Shown here in pieces: positions 1 to 7,190 of a DNA stretch of 11,243 nucleotides. The stretch's first letter is position 1. Each line of letters opens with the position of its first letter. This DNA is from an uncultured Clostridia bacterium. GTDB lineage: Bacteria; Bacillota; Clostridia; Acetivibrionales; CALMWN01. A program made the translations under genes and the position numbers. A model generated the notes under the pieces. The model saw only the letters and a program-made list of their open reading frames with translations. It was not told where the DNA came from and made no database searches. The stretch lies in contig CALMWN010000031.1 of the NCBI GenBank assembly GCA_937873555.1, positions 1 to 11,243 on the forward strand, in the 5' to 3' direction.

Positions 1-710
1 TTAAACCTTTCCTTCGAACCGATTGGACCTTCGTAGCAATTGTGATCATTTTGGTGATGAGGTTCAATATATGAAATAAACAGGAAGAATGGCTTCTCCA
101 AACTGCGTGTTTTTAGATAATCCAGTACAAAGTCGGTCATACAGTCAGCCCTATAACCTTTAAAATCAACTCTGTTCATATCTCCGTCAAACATGTACCC
201 ATCGTAACCATGGGATGTGAACTCCAGGGTATCTGAAGCCAACCAGTAGTCCTTGTAACCACCCCTTCTTTCGGGCGGAACCGGTTTGGTTCTATAATCC
301 GATACTTCGTAGGTCCTGGTATTCGCACTAGACTCAGAATCACCCGATATTTTTTTTCCTGTTTCAGGCGTGGCCCCACCTGTCGACGCCAGGTGCCATT
401 TTCCGATATATCCTACTTCGTAACCCGCCTCAGAAAAATAGTTCGCTATGGTTTTCTCGTCTAATGGCAGTGCAATGTTGTTCCGATAACATCCGACCTC
501 CGTTGCATATTTTCCAGTCTGAAGGCAAGCCCTCGCAGGGCCGCATACAGGTTGTACAGTAAAAGCATTTTCAAACCGTACACCCTCTGCTGCCATTCTA
601 TCAAGATTGGGTGTAACATCAAGTTTCTGCCCATAGCAGCCAACCGTGTCCCATCTCTGTTGATCCGAAAAGAAAAAAATTACGTTCGGCCTTCTTTCTG
701 TTTCCCTCAT
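1..710 (-). CDS. Sulfatase, cysteine-type (N-terminal part, runs off left edge)
   Basis: This is a type I sulfatase (alkaline-phosphatase-like fold) that hydrolyses a sulfate ester, probably on a sugar. 236 residues are visible and the frame is still open at base 1, so about half of a usual 450-550-residue sulfatase is present. The N-terminus has SDQQRWDTVGCYG (residues 15-27), with D16 as a likely metal ligand. The catalytic signature C56-x-P-x-R60-x4-T65-G66 is intact; C56 would be converted to formylglycine, and a Cys-type site in an anaerobe implies an anSME-type maturase elsewhere. GKWHL (103-107) gives the second signature with its conserved Lys and His. No signal peptide is visible, suggesting cytoplasmic action on imported sugar. 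An AGGAGG at 720-725 lies 9 nt before the ATG. It is the last visible gene of the transporter operon, 52 bp after the MalG-like permease. The substrate cannot be named. Confidence 0.93.
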   Translation of the reverse strand, partial: MRETERRPNVIFFFSDQQRWDTVGCYGQKLDVTPNLDRMAAEGVRFENAFTVQPVCGPARACLQTGKYATEVGCYRNNIALPLDEKTIANYFSEAGYEVGYIGKWHLASTGGATPETGKKISGDSESSANTRTYEVSDYRTKPVPPERRGGYKDYWLASDTLEFTSHGYDGYMFDGDMNRVDFKGYRADCMTDFVLDYLKTRSLEKPFFLFISYIEPHHQNDHNCYEGPIGSKERF

Positions 711-762
711 GCTTCCGATCCTCCTATTTTCTCATAGTTCTATTCTTATTCCAGCCCCGGGT

Positions 763-1590
763 TTACCCTTTAACCGCACCTGCAGTCAGCCCTGATATCA
801 TATATTTTTGAAGGAAAATAAATACCACAAGTATAGGGATTGAAGCACTAACCGAGGCTGTCATAACCTTTGCCCAGTCATATGAATTTTCGCCCAAATA
901 GGTCAATGCGATACCCGCTGTCAAGGTTCTGAGTTGAACCTTGTTTACAAGAGTAAGGCTCCAAAGGAAATCATCCCAGGACACCAGAAATGCATAAATG
1001 GAGACAGCTATCAGCCCTGGTTTAATTAATGGAACTATTATCTGAAATAAGGTTCTTAACTTGCTGCACCCGTCAATATAAGCGGCCTCTTCCAGGGTTA
1101 CAGGGATCGTATCATAAAATCCTTTCAGCACCCAAATGCTCAGCGGAAGTGCATTTGTGCTGCAGGCAAGGATTAAGGCGCTGTAGGTGTTAAGCAGGTG
1201 CAGACTTTTATATAAACTGTATAGCGCTATCAAAAGTACAACCGCAGGGAACATCTGAGTAGATAAAAAAACCATTTGAACTATTTTGCTGCCTGGAAAC
1301 TTAAACCTTGAAAAAGAATAACTTGCAAATACAGCCAGTATAAGGCTTAATACTGTTGCACAGGTGGCCACAAATACCGTATTCTTATAAAATGTCAGAA
1401 ACCTTATGTCGGAAAGAATACTTAAAAAGTTTGAAATTGTAGGCTTTTGGGGAAACCACTGCGGCGGCAGCTTCATTATTATATCATTTGTTTTTAACGA
1501 AGTTGAAAGCATCCAGTATACCGGGAAAAGATATATAAACACAAAGACAGTTATTGCTATATATTTTATAGGTTTGATTTTATTATTCAT
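763..1590 (-). CDS. Carbohydrate ABC transporter permease, MalG-like (CUT1 family)
   Basis: This 275-residue inner-membrane permease forms the translocation channel of a sugar ABC importer together with the MalF-like partner encoded just upstream. A first membrane segment spans about residues 9-30, followed by the extracytoplasmic stretch typical of the family (PPQWFPQKPT..NF, 42-55) and further segments around 70-92, 105-125, 135-157, 190-210 and 245-262. The cytoplasmic EAA loop that docks on the ATPase is clear: E168-A-A-Y-I-D-G174 with P187 downstream. The C-terminus SGLTAGAVKG is the standard MalG-type tail. The ATG at 1588-1590 is preceded by AAGGGGGTG (about 1597-1605), which overlaps the stop codon of the upstream permease 13 bp away, so translation of the two is probably coupled. 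Length and motifs are normal. Family assignment is firm; the transported sugar is unknown. Confidence 0.95.
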   Translation of the reverse strand: MNNKIKPIKYIAITVFVFIYLFPVYWMLSTSLKTNDIIMKLPPQWFPQKPTISNFLSILSDIRFLTFYKNTVFVATCATVLSLILAVFASYSFSRFKFPGSKIVQMVFLSTQMFPAVVLLIALYSLYKSLHLLNTYSALILACSTNALPLSIWVLKGFYDTIPVTLEEAAYIDGCSKLRTLFQIIVPLIKPGLIAVSIYAFLVSWDDFLWSLTLVNKVQLRTLTAGIALTYLGENSYDWAKVMTASVSASIPILVVFIFLQKYMISGLTAGAVKG

Positions 1591-1603
1591 CTTCTACACC
1601 CCC

Positions 1604-2557
1604 TTATATTGAAAATGCTTCTTTCTTACTCATCATCTTGTTATAAAAAGTAGAAAATAAAATCAGGAACGCCATCCAGATCACCCCGATAGCAGCACCT
1701 TTGCCCATATTGTATCGCATAAAAGCTGTTTGATAGGTATAAATGGTTAATGTTGTCGTTGCTTTAACAGGACCCCCACCCGTCATTGTAAAAAACAAAC
1801 CGAACATTTGAAAATTGGTTATTACCGATGTAAGTGTTATTGTTTTCATTACACTCATAGTGCACGGTACCGTTATGTTGAAGAACTTCTGAATGCCGGT
1901 CGCCCCATCGATTATAGCCGCTTCCTCCAATTCCTTGGGAACCGTTTGCAATGCAGCAAGCAACATAACCATCATAAACGGCATCTGCTTCCAAACCGCA
2001 GCGATGATTACAGAAGGAAGTGCCAGCTTTACATCTCCAAGCCATTGTTTATTGTTGTTTATAATATGAAGACTATTGAGAATATAATTTAAAATACCAT
2101 ATTGGGGTTGGTAAATCCACATCCACAAAACAGCGACCACAAGTGTTGGAACTGTCCATGGAAGAAATATCAGTCCCCTGAATAGTTTTTGTCCTGCAAT
2201 ACCGCTGTTTAATAGAAGGGATGTTGAAAAACCTATCACCAGAGCTAAACCGGCTGTAGAAAAGACATATACCAGTGTCCTGCCAAAAGTATTAACAAAC
2301 TCCATATCTTCGAAAAGGGCTTTATAATTAGCAAAGTTATTCCATGGCATACTTTGCATTGCCATGAGAGAGTACTTTAGAAAGCTCATTCTTATGACAT
2401 TAAGCAAGGGAAATAGTATAGTGAAGCTTATCATAAGAAAGGCGGGTACTACCAGAGCAACAGCAAATACTTTATCTTTAAAAGCCTTGTTATACCTTTT
2501 ACTGGTATAGGCAACGCAATCTTTCTGTGACAATAAGTCTACTTTTTTTGTGTCCAT
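1604..2557 (-). CDS. Carbohydrate ABC transporter permease, MalF-like (CUT1 family)
   Basis: This 317-residue permease is the MalF-type partner of the MalG-like gene downstream. A cytoplasmic N-terminus of about 28 residues precedes a first membrane segment (about 29-53), and further segments follow around 93-115, 127-149, 180-202, 237-256 and 286-304. The EAA loop reads E212-A-A-I-I-D-G218 with P231 downstream. The block MTGGGPVKATTTLTIYTY (258-275) is the usual MalF/UgpA-type signature before the last segment. The ATG at 2555-2557 has AAGGTG about 5 nt upstream. The gap to the binding-protein gene is 118 bp and holds a short hairpin (CGACT-GATA-AGTCG, 2588-2601). Such a gap after a binding-protein gene often marks mRNA processing that leaves the binding protein in excess, but that is inference here. 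Confidence 0.95.
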   Translation of the reverse strand: MDTKKVDLLSQKDCVAYTSKRYNKAFKDKVFAVALVVPAFLMISFTILFPLLNVIRMSFLKYSLMAMQSMPWNNFANYKALFEDMEFVNTFGRTLVYVFSTAGLALVIGFSTSLLLNSGIAGQKLFRGLIFLPWTVPTLVVAVLWMWIYQPQYGILNYILNSLHIINNNKQWLGDVKLALPSVIIAAVWKQMPFMMVMLLAALQTVPKELEEAAIIDGATGIQKFFNITVPCTMSVMKTITLTSVITNFQMFGLFFTMTGGGPVKATTTLTIYTYQTAFMRYNMGKGAAIGVIWMAFLILFSTFYNKMMSKKEAFSI

Positions 2558-2675
2558 TTCAACACCTTCTTTTCGTTGAAGAATAATCGACTGATAAGTC
2601 GTTAAAAACTTTTCAGCCGACTATCCTCAACTGTAATTTTTTGTCTTATCGATTGTGAAAACAGCTGTATAAATA

Positions 2676-4010
2676 CTATTTGCCGCTGTAGATCTTCTCT
2701 ATACTTGCCTGAACATCCTTAACAACCTTATCAATATCTTCATTGGTTAATGTAATTCTCTCCATACCTTTTGTGATTTCGAGACATGCATTGTCGAACA
2801 TATTGCTTGTAACCGGCAGGGGCCTTGCTGTCTTTGACTGTTCGTTGAATACTTTCATGTAGTTATCTTCATTCATTTCAGGCAGTGCCGCAATTGACTT
2901 CCTGGCCGACATAGACGCGTAAGCCTTATGGTACTCCAGCGCCATATCCTTACCTAAAAGGTGTTCCACCAGCATTGCCGCCTCCGGCTTATTTTTGGAG
3001 CTCGAACCGATAGCAATTTGATGCTCGGTGTAAACAGTTTCGCTTTTTCCTGTTTTTCCTACCGGCATCGTCGCCACTCCCATTATCTTGTCAAACTCAG
3101 TGCCCTTTCCACTGGACGTTCTAAATACGCCTCTTCCCATATCTCCATCAAAACAAATGCCGACTCTTCCAGCTGCAAACAAACCACGGATATCCTTTAT
3201 AACTACTGAAGGTGGCATAATACCACCAGCGACCATATCCTTTATAAATTTGAGAGCCTCTTTCGTTCCCGGATTGTCGAATGTCACTTTACCATCTTTG
3301 GATACGAATTCTCCGCCAAAAGAGTACATAATCCCTATAAAAGCCGCACCCGCATGAGACTCTTTGCCATCTTCAATACCAAGTCCATAAACCTGATTAC
3401 CGTCCTTATCTTTCTTCAGGGCCGAAATCTTTTTCGCATAATCAACCATTTCATCCCACGTTTTTGGTGGCTTTTCCGGGTCTAATCCTGCTTTCTGAAA
3501 AAGATCCTTATTGTAAAATAATGCAATTGGATGAGGAACCCATGATAAAGCCTTTATTTTACCACCAAAGGTAGTACCGGCAAGGTTATTAGGGAATATG
3601 TCATCAATTACATCCTTCTTTATCAGCCCCTCTAAAGGCGCAAGACCTTGTGCACCATCAAAAGCAGACATCATCTGAGAATTTCCCTGTATTACGTCCG
3701 GTGTATCTCCTGAACTTAATGCTATCAGAACTTGATCCTTATAGTTGTTAAAGGGTATGCCTGTTGTTTCAACCTTGATGTTTGGATTATTCTTTTGGAA
3801 CGAATCAATCATCGTCTTGAAGATTCCTTTTGTCGCCTCTTCTGTCTCAAGCCAATCGCTCATTTTAATTGTAACATTTTTTCCCTTCTGTGCAGCGGGA
3901 GCAGATGCAGCCTGATCACCATCCTTCTTCACTTCCTTGCTGCCGCAGCCTACAAAAAGACTTGCTACGATAGTTGCAGCAATTGTAATGGATAAAACTC
4001 TTTTTAGCAT
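2676..4010 (-). CDS. Extracellular sugar-binding lipoprotein (SBP family 1)
   Basis: This 444-residue family 1 solute-binding protein captures a sugar outside the cell and delivers it to the two permeases encoded downstream. A lipoprotein signal is clear: positively charged N-terminus, hydrophobic core, then LFVGC with C22 as the lipidated cysteine (phenylalanine at -3 is slightly unusual), followed by a charged and Ala/Pro-rich linker (about 24-42). The mature domain begins around VTIKMSDWLE (46-55). The stretch ALFYNKDLFQKAGL (163-176) with PPKTWDEMVDYAKK (181-194) is the hallmark of SBP_bac_1 proteins. Several Trp, Tyr and Phe residues could stack on a sugar ring. GAGGAGG stands 7 nt before the ATG, the strongest ribosome site of the operon, consistent with high expression. 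A probable regulated promoter lies in the 104-bp gap upstream. The ligand cannot be told from sequence. Confidence 0.95.
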   Translation of the reverse strand: MLKRVLSITIAATIVASLFVGCGSKEVKKDGDQAASAPAAQKGKNVTIKMSDWLETEEATKGIFKTMIDSFQKNNPNIKVETTGIPFNNYKDQVLIALSSGDTPDVIQGNSQMMSAFDGAQGLAPLEGLIKKDVIDDIFPNNLAGTTFGGKIKALSWVPHPIALFYNKDLFQKAGLDPEKPPKTWDEMVDYAKKISALKKDKDGNQVYGLGIEDGKESHAGAAFIGIMYSFGGEFVSKDGKVTFDNPGTKEALKFIKDMVAGGIMPPSVVIKDIRGLFAAGRVGICFDGDMGRGVFRTSSGKGTEFDKIMGVATMPVGKTGKSETVYTEHQIAIGSSSKNKPEAAMLVEHLLGKDMALEYHKAYASMSARKSIAALPEMNEDNYMKVFNEQSKTARPLPVTSNMFDNACLEITKGMERITLTNEDIDKVVKDVQASIEKIYSGK

Positions 4011-4056
4011 ACTGGTTCCTCCTCAGTAATTAGTTTTAAATATCTTGCAATTAAAT

Positions 4057-4085
4057 TTTATACCCAAACCGGCTTCAAAAAAATA
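4057..4085 (-). promoter_or_regulatory. Probable promoter of the sugar-binding protein/permease genes
   Basis: In the gap between the response-regulator gene and the binding-protein gene, reading on the minus strand, a TATAAA -10 (4057-4062) is preceded at 17 bp by a poor -35, TATTTT (4080-4085). Transcription would begin near 4050, about 40 nt before the binding-protein ATG. A weak -35 next to upstream direct repeats is what an activator-dependent promoter would look like. The position is inferred from sequence only. Confidence 0.45.
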
Positions 4086-4093
4086 ACCTAAAA

Positions 4094-4122
4094 TTCACTT
4101 TTGGTATCCAATTTTCACTTTT
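4094..4122 (-). promoter_or_regulatory. Direct repeat, candidate binding site for the AraC-type regulator
   Basis: On the minus strand AAAAGTGAA occurs exactly twice, at 4094-4102 and 4114-4122, with a 20-bp period (about two helical turns). The copies lie roughly 44-52 and 64-72 bases upstream of the predicted transcription start, and the distal one overlaps the stop codon of the regulator gene. AraC-family dimers commonly bind direct repeats with about this spacing just upstream of -35. The DNA is AT-rich, so a chance 9-base repeat cannot be ruled out. Confidence 0.45.
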
Positions 4123-4879
4123 TTAAATTTTTGTATTCCATTGGAGACATTCCCACTATTTCTTTGAATACCCTGGCAAAGCTTTTAGTACTCATGTAGC
4201 CTACTACCTGACATACCTCGTAAATCTTTAGATCTGAATTTTCTAAAAGTTGTTTTGCCTTATCAATTCTGACATGTGTAAGATATTCGATAAAATTAAT
4301 ACCCACTTCTTTTTTAAATAGCATACTGAAGTAATTTGTATTCATGTGTATATATTTCGCAACATCTTCGAGGGATATATCGTTGAAAAAATTTTTATTA
4401 ATGTACTCTTTGGCATATTCAATAACTTTCCTGTCGCTCTTCACAGGGTCGGTATTACCGAGTTTAGAGGCATCGTTCTTTTCCTCCGATAATTTCATAT
4501 GCTGCTGTCCCATTCGATTTTTAATATTCTTAAGCAATACAATAAGTTCCATCCTGTTTACGGGTTTCATAAGATAATCATCGACCCCGCTCCTGATTGC
4601 GTGCCTGGTATAGTTATAGTCTGTATAAGCACTTAGGACTAAAAATCTCACACCCGGAAGAGCCTGTTTTATATTATCTATCATTTCCAGGCCATCCATC
4701 ACAGGCATTTTCACATCTGTGATTACAAGATCGGGAACTAACTTTAGGGCGCCTTCAAAGCCTTCTTTACCATTGGCGGCTTCACCGGCTACAACAAAGT
4801 CTGAATTGCTCATTTCAATTATTCTTGCCAATCCCTTCCTTATGATCTGCTCATCATCTACAATAAGTACTTTATACAT
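4115..4879 (-). CDS. Response regulator, AraC-type DNA-binding output (YesN family)
   Basis: This 254-residue cytoplasmic transcription regulator pairs with the sensor kinase encoded directly upstream. The receiver domain (about 1-120) has the acidic pair D8-D9, phospho-acceptor D55 in ITDVKMP, S83 in VLSAYTDY and K105 in LMKPV, so all key residues are present. After a hydrophilic linker (about 121-150) comes an AraC/XylS domain with two helix-turn-helix units: ISLEDVAKYIHMNTNYFSMLFKK (168-190) and the second around KIYEVCQVVGYMSTKSFARVFKE (218-240), ending in the usual GMSPMEYK. At 254 residues it is short for the YesN group (many exceed 350) because the linker is small. Its ATG follows the kinase TGA after one base, and its AAGGGG ribosome site lies inside the kinase gene, so the two are co-translated. 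The likely target is the sugar transporter promoter directly downstream. Confidence 0.95.
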   Translation of the reverse strand: MYKVLIVDDEQIIRKGLARIIEMSNSDFVVAGEAANGKEGFEGALKLVPDLVITDVKMPVMDGLEMIDNIKQALPGVRFLVLSAYTDYNYTRHAIRSGVDDYLMKPVNRMELIVLLKNIKNRMGQQHMKLSEEKNDASKLGNTDPVKSDRKVIEYAKEYINKNFFNDISLEDVAKYIHMNTNYFSMLFKKEVGINFIEYLTHVRIDKAKQLLENSDLKIYEVCQVVGYMSTKSFARVFKEIVGMSPMEYKNLKK

Positions 4880-4880
4880 A

Positions 4881-6701
4881 TCAGGTCCCCTTCTCCCTGG
4901 CAGGTATAATCAGCTCAACACATGTACCCTTCCCTAATGCACTTGAAATGTTTATGCCATAATTACTGCCATAAAATAGCTTAATTCTCTCATTTATATT
5001 ATTAAGTCCAATACTCCCCGGCTTACTTAAAGCTTCTTCAAACTGAAGCGATTTATTTACTTCCTCGAGCCTTTGTTCACTCATTCCGATGCCATTATCG
5101 TTTACAATCACCCTGATAAGATCTTCCTCATTTTTAGCCGATATAACCATCCGTCCTTTTCCTTTTAATTCGGAAAAGCCATGCAGTATAGAATTTTCAA
5201 CGAGCGGCTGAATGGCAAGCTTTAAGATTTCATATTTCTCAATATTCGGTCCGATATCAAACTCAACGTCAAATTTATCCTTAAACCTTAGCTTTTGTAT
5301 GCTAAGATAATCGTAAACATACTTCAGTTCCTTTTCAATTGGAATTATATTCTTCTTATTATCCAGGTTGAATCTAAGAATACTTGCAAAAGCAGACAGA
5401 ACATCTGATATTTCAAGGTTTCCGGCCAGTATAGCCATCATGTTAATGGATTCCAGTGTATTATACATAAAATGCGGATTTATCTGGCTTTGCAAAGCAT
5501 TCAATTCCGCTTCCTTCTTTTTTAATTGTGTCTCATAAACCTCTCTTATAAGGTTATTTATATTCACAACCATTTTATTAAAACTACGACCAAGCTGCCC
5601 GAATTCATCCTCACTTTCAATTTTTACACCAGCCTCAAGATCACCATTTTCGACAAGTTTAATCGTATCCTTCAATCTGTTGATAGGTCTGCTTATGCCT
5701 TCAGAAATGATTGTTGACAGGAGTATGAACGCAATAATGCATATGAGGCCGACTACAACTGTAAAATTTCTAACTTCATTTGCATTTTCCCGTAATTTAT
5801 CCAACGGTGTAATAAATATAACCTTCCAGCCGGTAGTTGAAGAATTATTCGTTATCAAAATATTTTTATTCCTAATATCGTTATTTAACTCATTATAGAA
5901 ATTAAGAAAATTGATTCCAAAGACCTCTCGCTTGGAATCATAAATGATATTTTCAGTATTGTCTACGATAAGAATTCTACCATCAAGCTTTTTTTCTGCG
6001 ATTTTGACTACATCATACAGTGCCTTCTCATTGATATCAATAACCATAAAACCAACTGTTTTACTGGTGTATATGTCTATAACACCAATTACAAAAGAAA
6101 AATTTCTTTGGTCAACTATACCGGTCAGTTTCTTTTCCGTATGAACCGGAACTAAAACAGACTTTATGTCACCATTAATAATCTTGTCATACCAGTATTC
6201 GTTTTTAAAGTTGTATCCTTCATAAATATTTCCTCTAACGTTTTTGTAGTAAAGCTCACCATATTTTGTGTATATATAGGCTCCATCAATATTAGCATCA
6301 AGATTAATGATTCCAAGTAAAAATTGGTTCATTTTATCTCTGTTGTCAAGCCGGAACCTAAAGGGTTGTTCATGGTTGAACTGTAAAATCTTCTGAAATT
6401 CGACATTTGAATAAGTCGTGTATGAAATTCTTGCAAATTTGTCGATATAAGAATCTATGTCACTGTTTATTTTCTCTACTACCAGAGAAGCATAATTATT
6501 TGTCTGCTGAATGATTGTATCGGAAGACTTTATATAAGAAATGGCCCCTATTATGATCATAGGGATTATTGTTACAGCTATATACGATATTAAAAGCTTT
6601 CTTCTAAGGCGCATATTAATAAATACTTTTTTTGATTGCTTAAAAAATTCACGAATAGATAGGTAGATTTTTTTTATTAAAAAACGTAGATTTGTCATCA
6701 T
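4881..6701 (-). CDS. Sensor histidine kinase (YesM/LytS-type, HAMP + His_kinase)
   Basis: This 606-residue membrane sensor autophosphorylates and passes phosphate to the regulator encoded next. A basic cytoplasmic start is followed by a membrane segment (about 37-57), a large extracellular sensing domain (about 58-312, Cache-like in layout: GAYIYTKYGELYY near 140-152, GFMVIDINEKALYDVV near 217-232), a second segment (about 313-334), a HAMP linker (about 335-388) and a coiled region (about 385-405). The His_kinase block has the phospho-acceptor H410 in QINPHFMYNTLESIN. The ATPase part has the N-box QPLVENSILHG (498-508), DNGIGM (535-540) and GSIGLNNINERI (562-573). The start is MM; the second ATG (6696-6698) is better spaced from AGGGTG than the first, so either may be used. 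The sensing domain probably binds a sugar or a loaded binding protein; the ligand is unknown. Confidence 0.95.
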   Translation of the reverse strand: MMTNLRFLIKKIYLSIREFFKQSKKVFINMRLRRKLLISYIAVTIIPMIIIGAISYIKSSDTIIQQTNNYASLVVEKINSDIDSYIDKFARISYTTYSNVEFQKILQFNHEQPFRFRLDNRDKMNQFLLGIINLDANIDGAYIYTKYGELYYKNVRGNIYEGYNFKNEYWYDKIINGDIKSVLVPVHTEKKLTGIVDQRNFSFVIGVIDIYTSKTVGFMVIDINEKALYDVVKIAEKKLDGRILIVDNTENIIYDSKREVFGINFLNFYNELNNDIRNKNILITNNSSTTGWKVIFITPLDKLRENANEVRNFTVVVGLICIIAFILLSTIISEGISRPINRLKDTIKLVENGDLEAGVKIESEDEFGQLGRSFNKMVVNINNLIREVYETQLKKKEAELNALQSQINPHFMYNTLESINMMAILAGNLEISDVLSAFASILRFNLDNKKNIIPIEKELKYVYDYLSIQKLRFKDKFDVEFDIGPNIEKYEILKLAIQPLVENSILHGFSELKGKGRMVISAKNEEDLIRVIVNDNGIGMSEQRLEEVNKSLQFEEALSKPGSIGLNNINERIKLFYGSNYGINISSALGKGTCVELIIPAREKGT

Positions 6702-6754
6702 AAAACACCCTACCGGTTATTTATTTTGTAAAACTGCACTTTATGTTAATTTCT

Positions 6755-6783
6755 ATTCTATCACTACCTATCTAAACATACAA
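6755..6783 (-). promoter_or_regulatory. Probable promoter of the sensor-kinase operon
   Basis: Read on the minus strand, TTGTAT (-35, 6778-6783) and TAGAAT (-10, 6755-6760) are separated by 17 bp, and the -10 carries an extended TGA immediately upstream (6761-6763). Transcription would begin near 6748, leaving an untranslated leader of about 45-50 nt before the kinase start. The match is moderate but the spacing and extended -10 are good. Confidence 0.5.
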
Positions 6784-7142
6784 ATGGTTGCAGAGATTTA
6801 CCCTATCTTTTCTGCTTCACTTGTCCTCTGAACCGTACCCGGTTTGATGGACACCCAAAATCAAACTGATACGAAATAAACTTTATAAAATTCTATGTTC
6901 ACCTTCATATTTTCTTGAGGGAAATATGTTTTTGATGTAAAATCTATTTATGCAAGTTATCTACAGAGCTTATCTTGAGTATAATATAGTATGAACAAAC
7001 CAGCATTTTTCGGTTTTATTCAAACTACCAGCTATAACATCTTCACATTTAATATAAAACCAACATTTTTAACAATCAGTTATACAAAATCAATCATAGT
7101 CCTTATACTGCGGCAGCCGGTTAAATACAATAATTTATTTAC

Positions 7143-7168
7143 GGTCCCAATGTTCTTATAATGGGAAC
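7143..7168 (+). promoter_or_regulatory. Transporter promoter -10 within an imperfect inverted repeat (possible operator)
   Basis: GGTCCCA (7143-7149) and TGGGAAC (7162-7168) form an inverted repeat with one mismatch around 12 bases. A perfect TATAAT (7157-7162) lies within the repeat, with only a weak -35 (TTTATT, 7134-7139) at 17 bp. A repeat that straddles the -10 is where a repressor would act. The transcription start would be near 7169 and the leader about 20 nt. This is inference; no regulator for it is encoded in the window. Confidence 0.35.
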
Positions 7169-7190
7169 TTCAAAATAAAGGGGGATATGT

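Larger units (their letters stand above)
6702..7190. other. Divergent intergenic region between kinase operon and transporter
   Basis: No gene is visible in these 489 bases. They hold the kinase promoter (6755-6783) and, on the plus strand, candidate promoters for the transporter: a TATAAT at 7157-7162, a TATACT at 7104-7109 and a TATAAT at 6980-6985, all with poor -35 boxes. GGTTTTAT (7012-7019) and ATAAAACC (7054-7061) form an 8-bp inverted repeat around a 34-base loop. TGAACCGTACCC followed by GATGGACACC (6829-6855) has the TGA..CCC..GGACA layout of IS3-family ends, but no second end or transposase is present, so at most it is a relic. Confidence 0.5.

Noticed and set aside
461..643. Minus-strand 60-codon frame inside the sulfatase
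   Set aside because: It is out of frame with the sulfatase, which covers 1-710 with intact catalytic motifs.
1764..2092. Overlapping open frames on both strands inside the MalF-like gene
   Set aside because: They are shadows of the permease gene with no domain of their own.
2558..2675. Terminator between binding protein and permease
   Set aside because: Only a 5-bp hairpin (2588-2601) without a T-run is present, so read-through into the permeases is expected.
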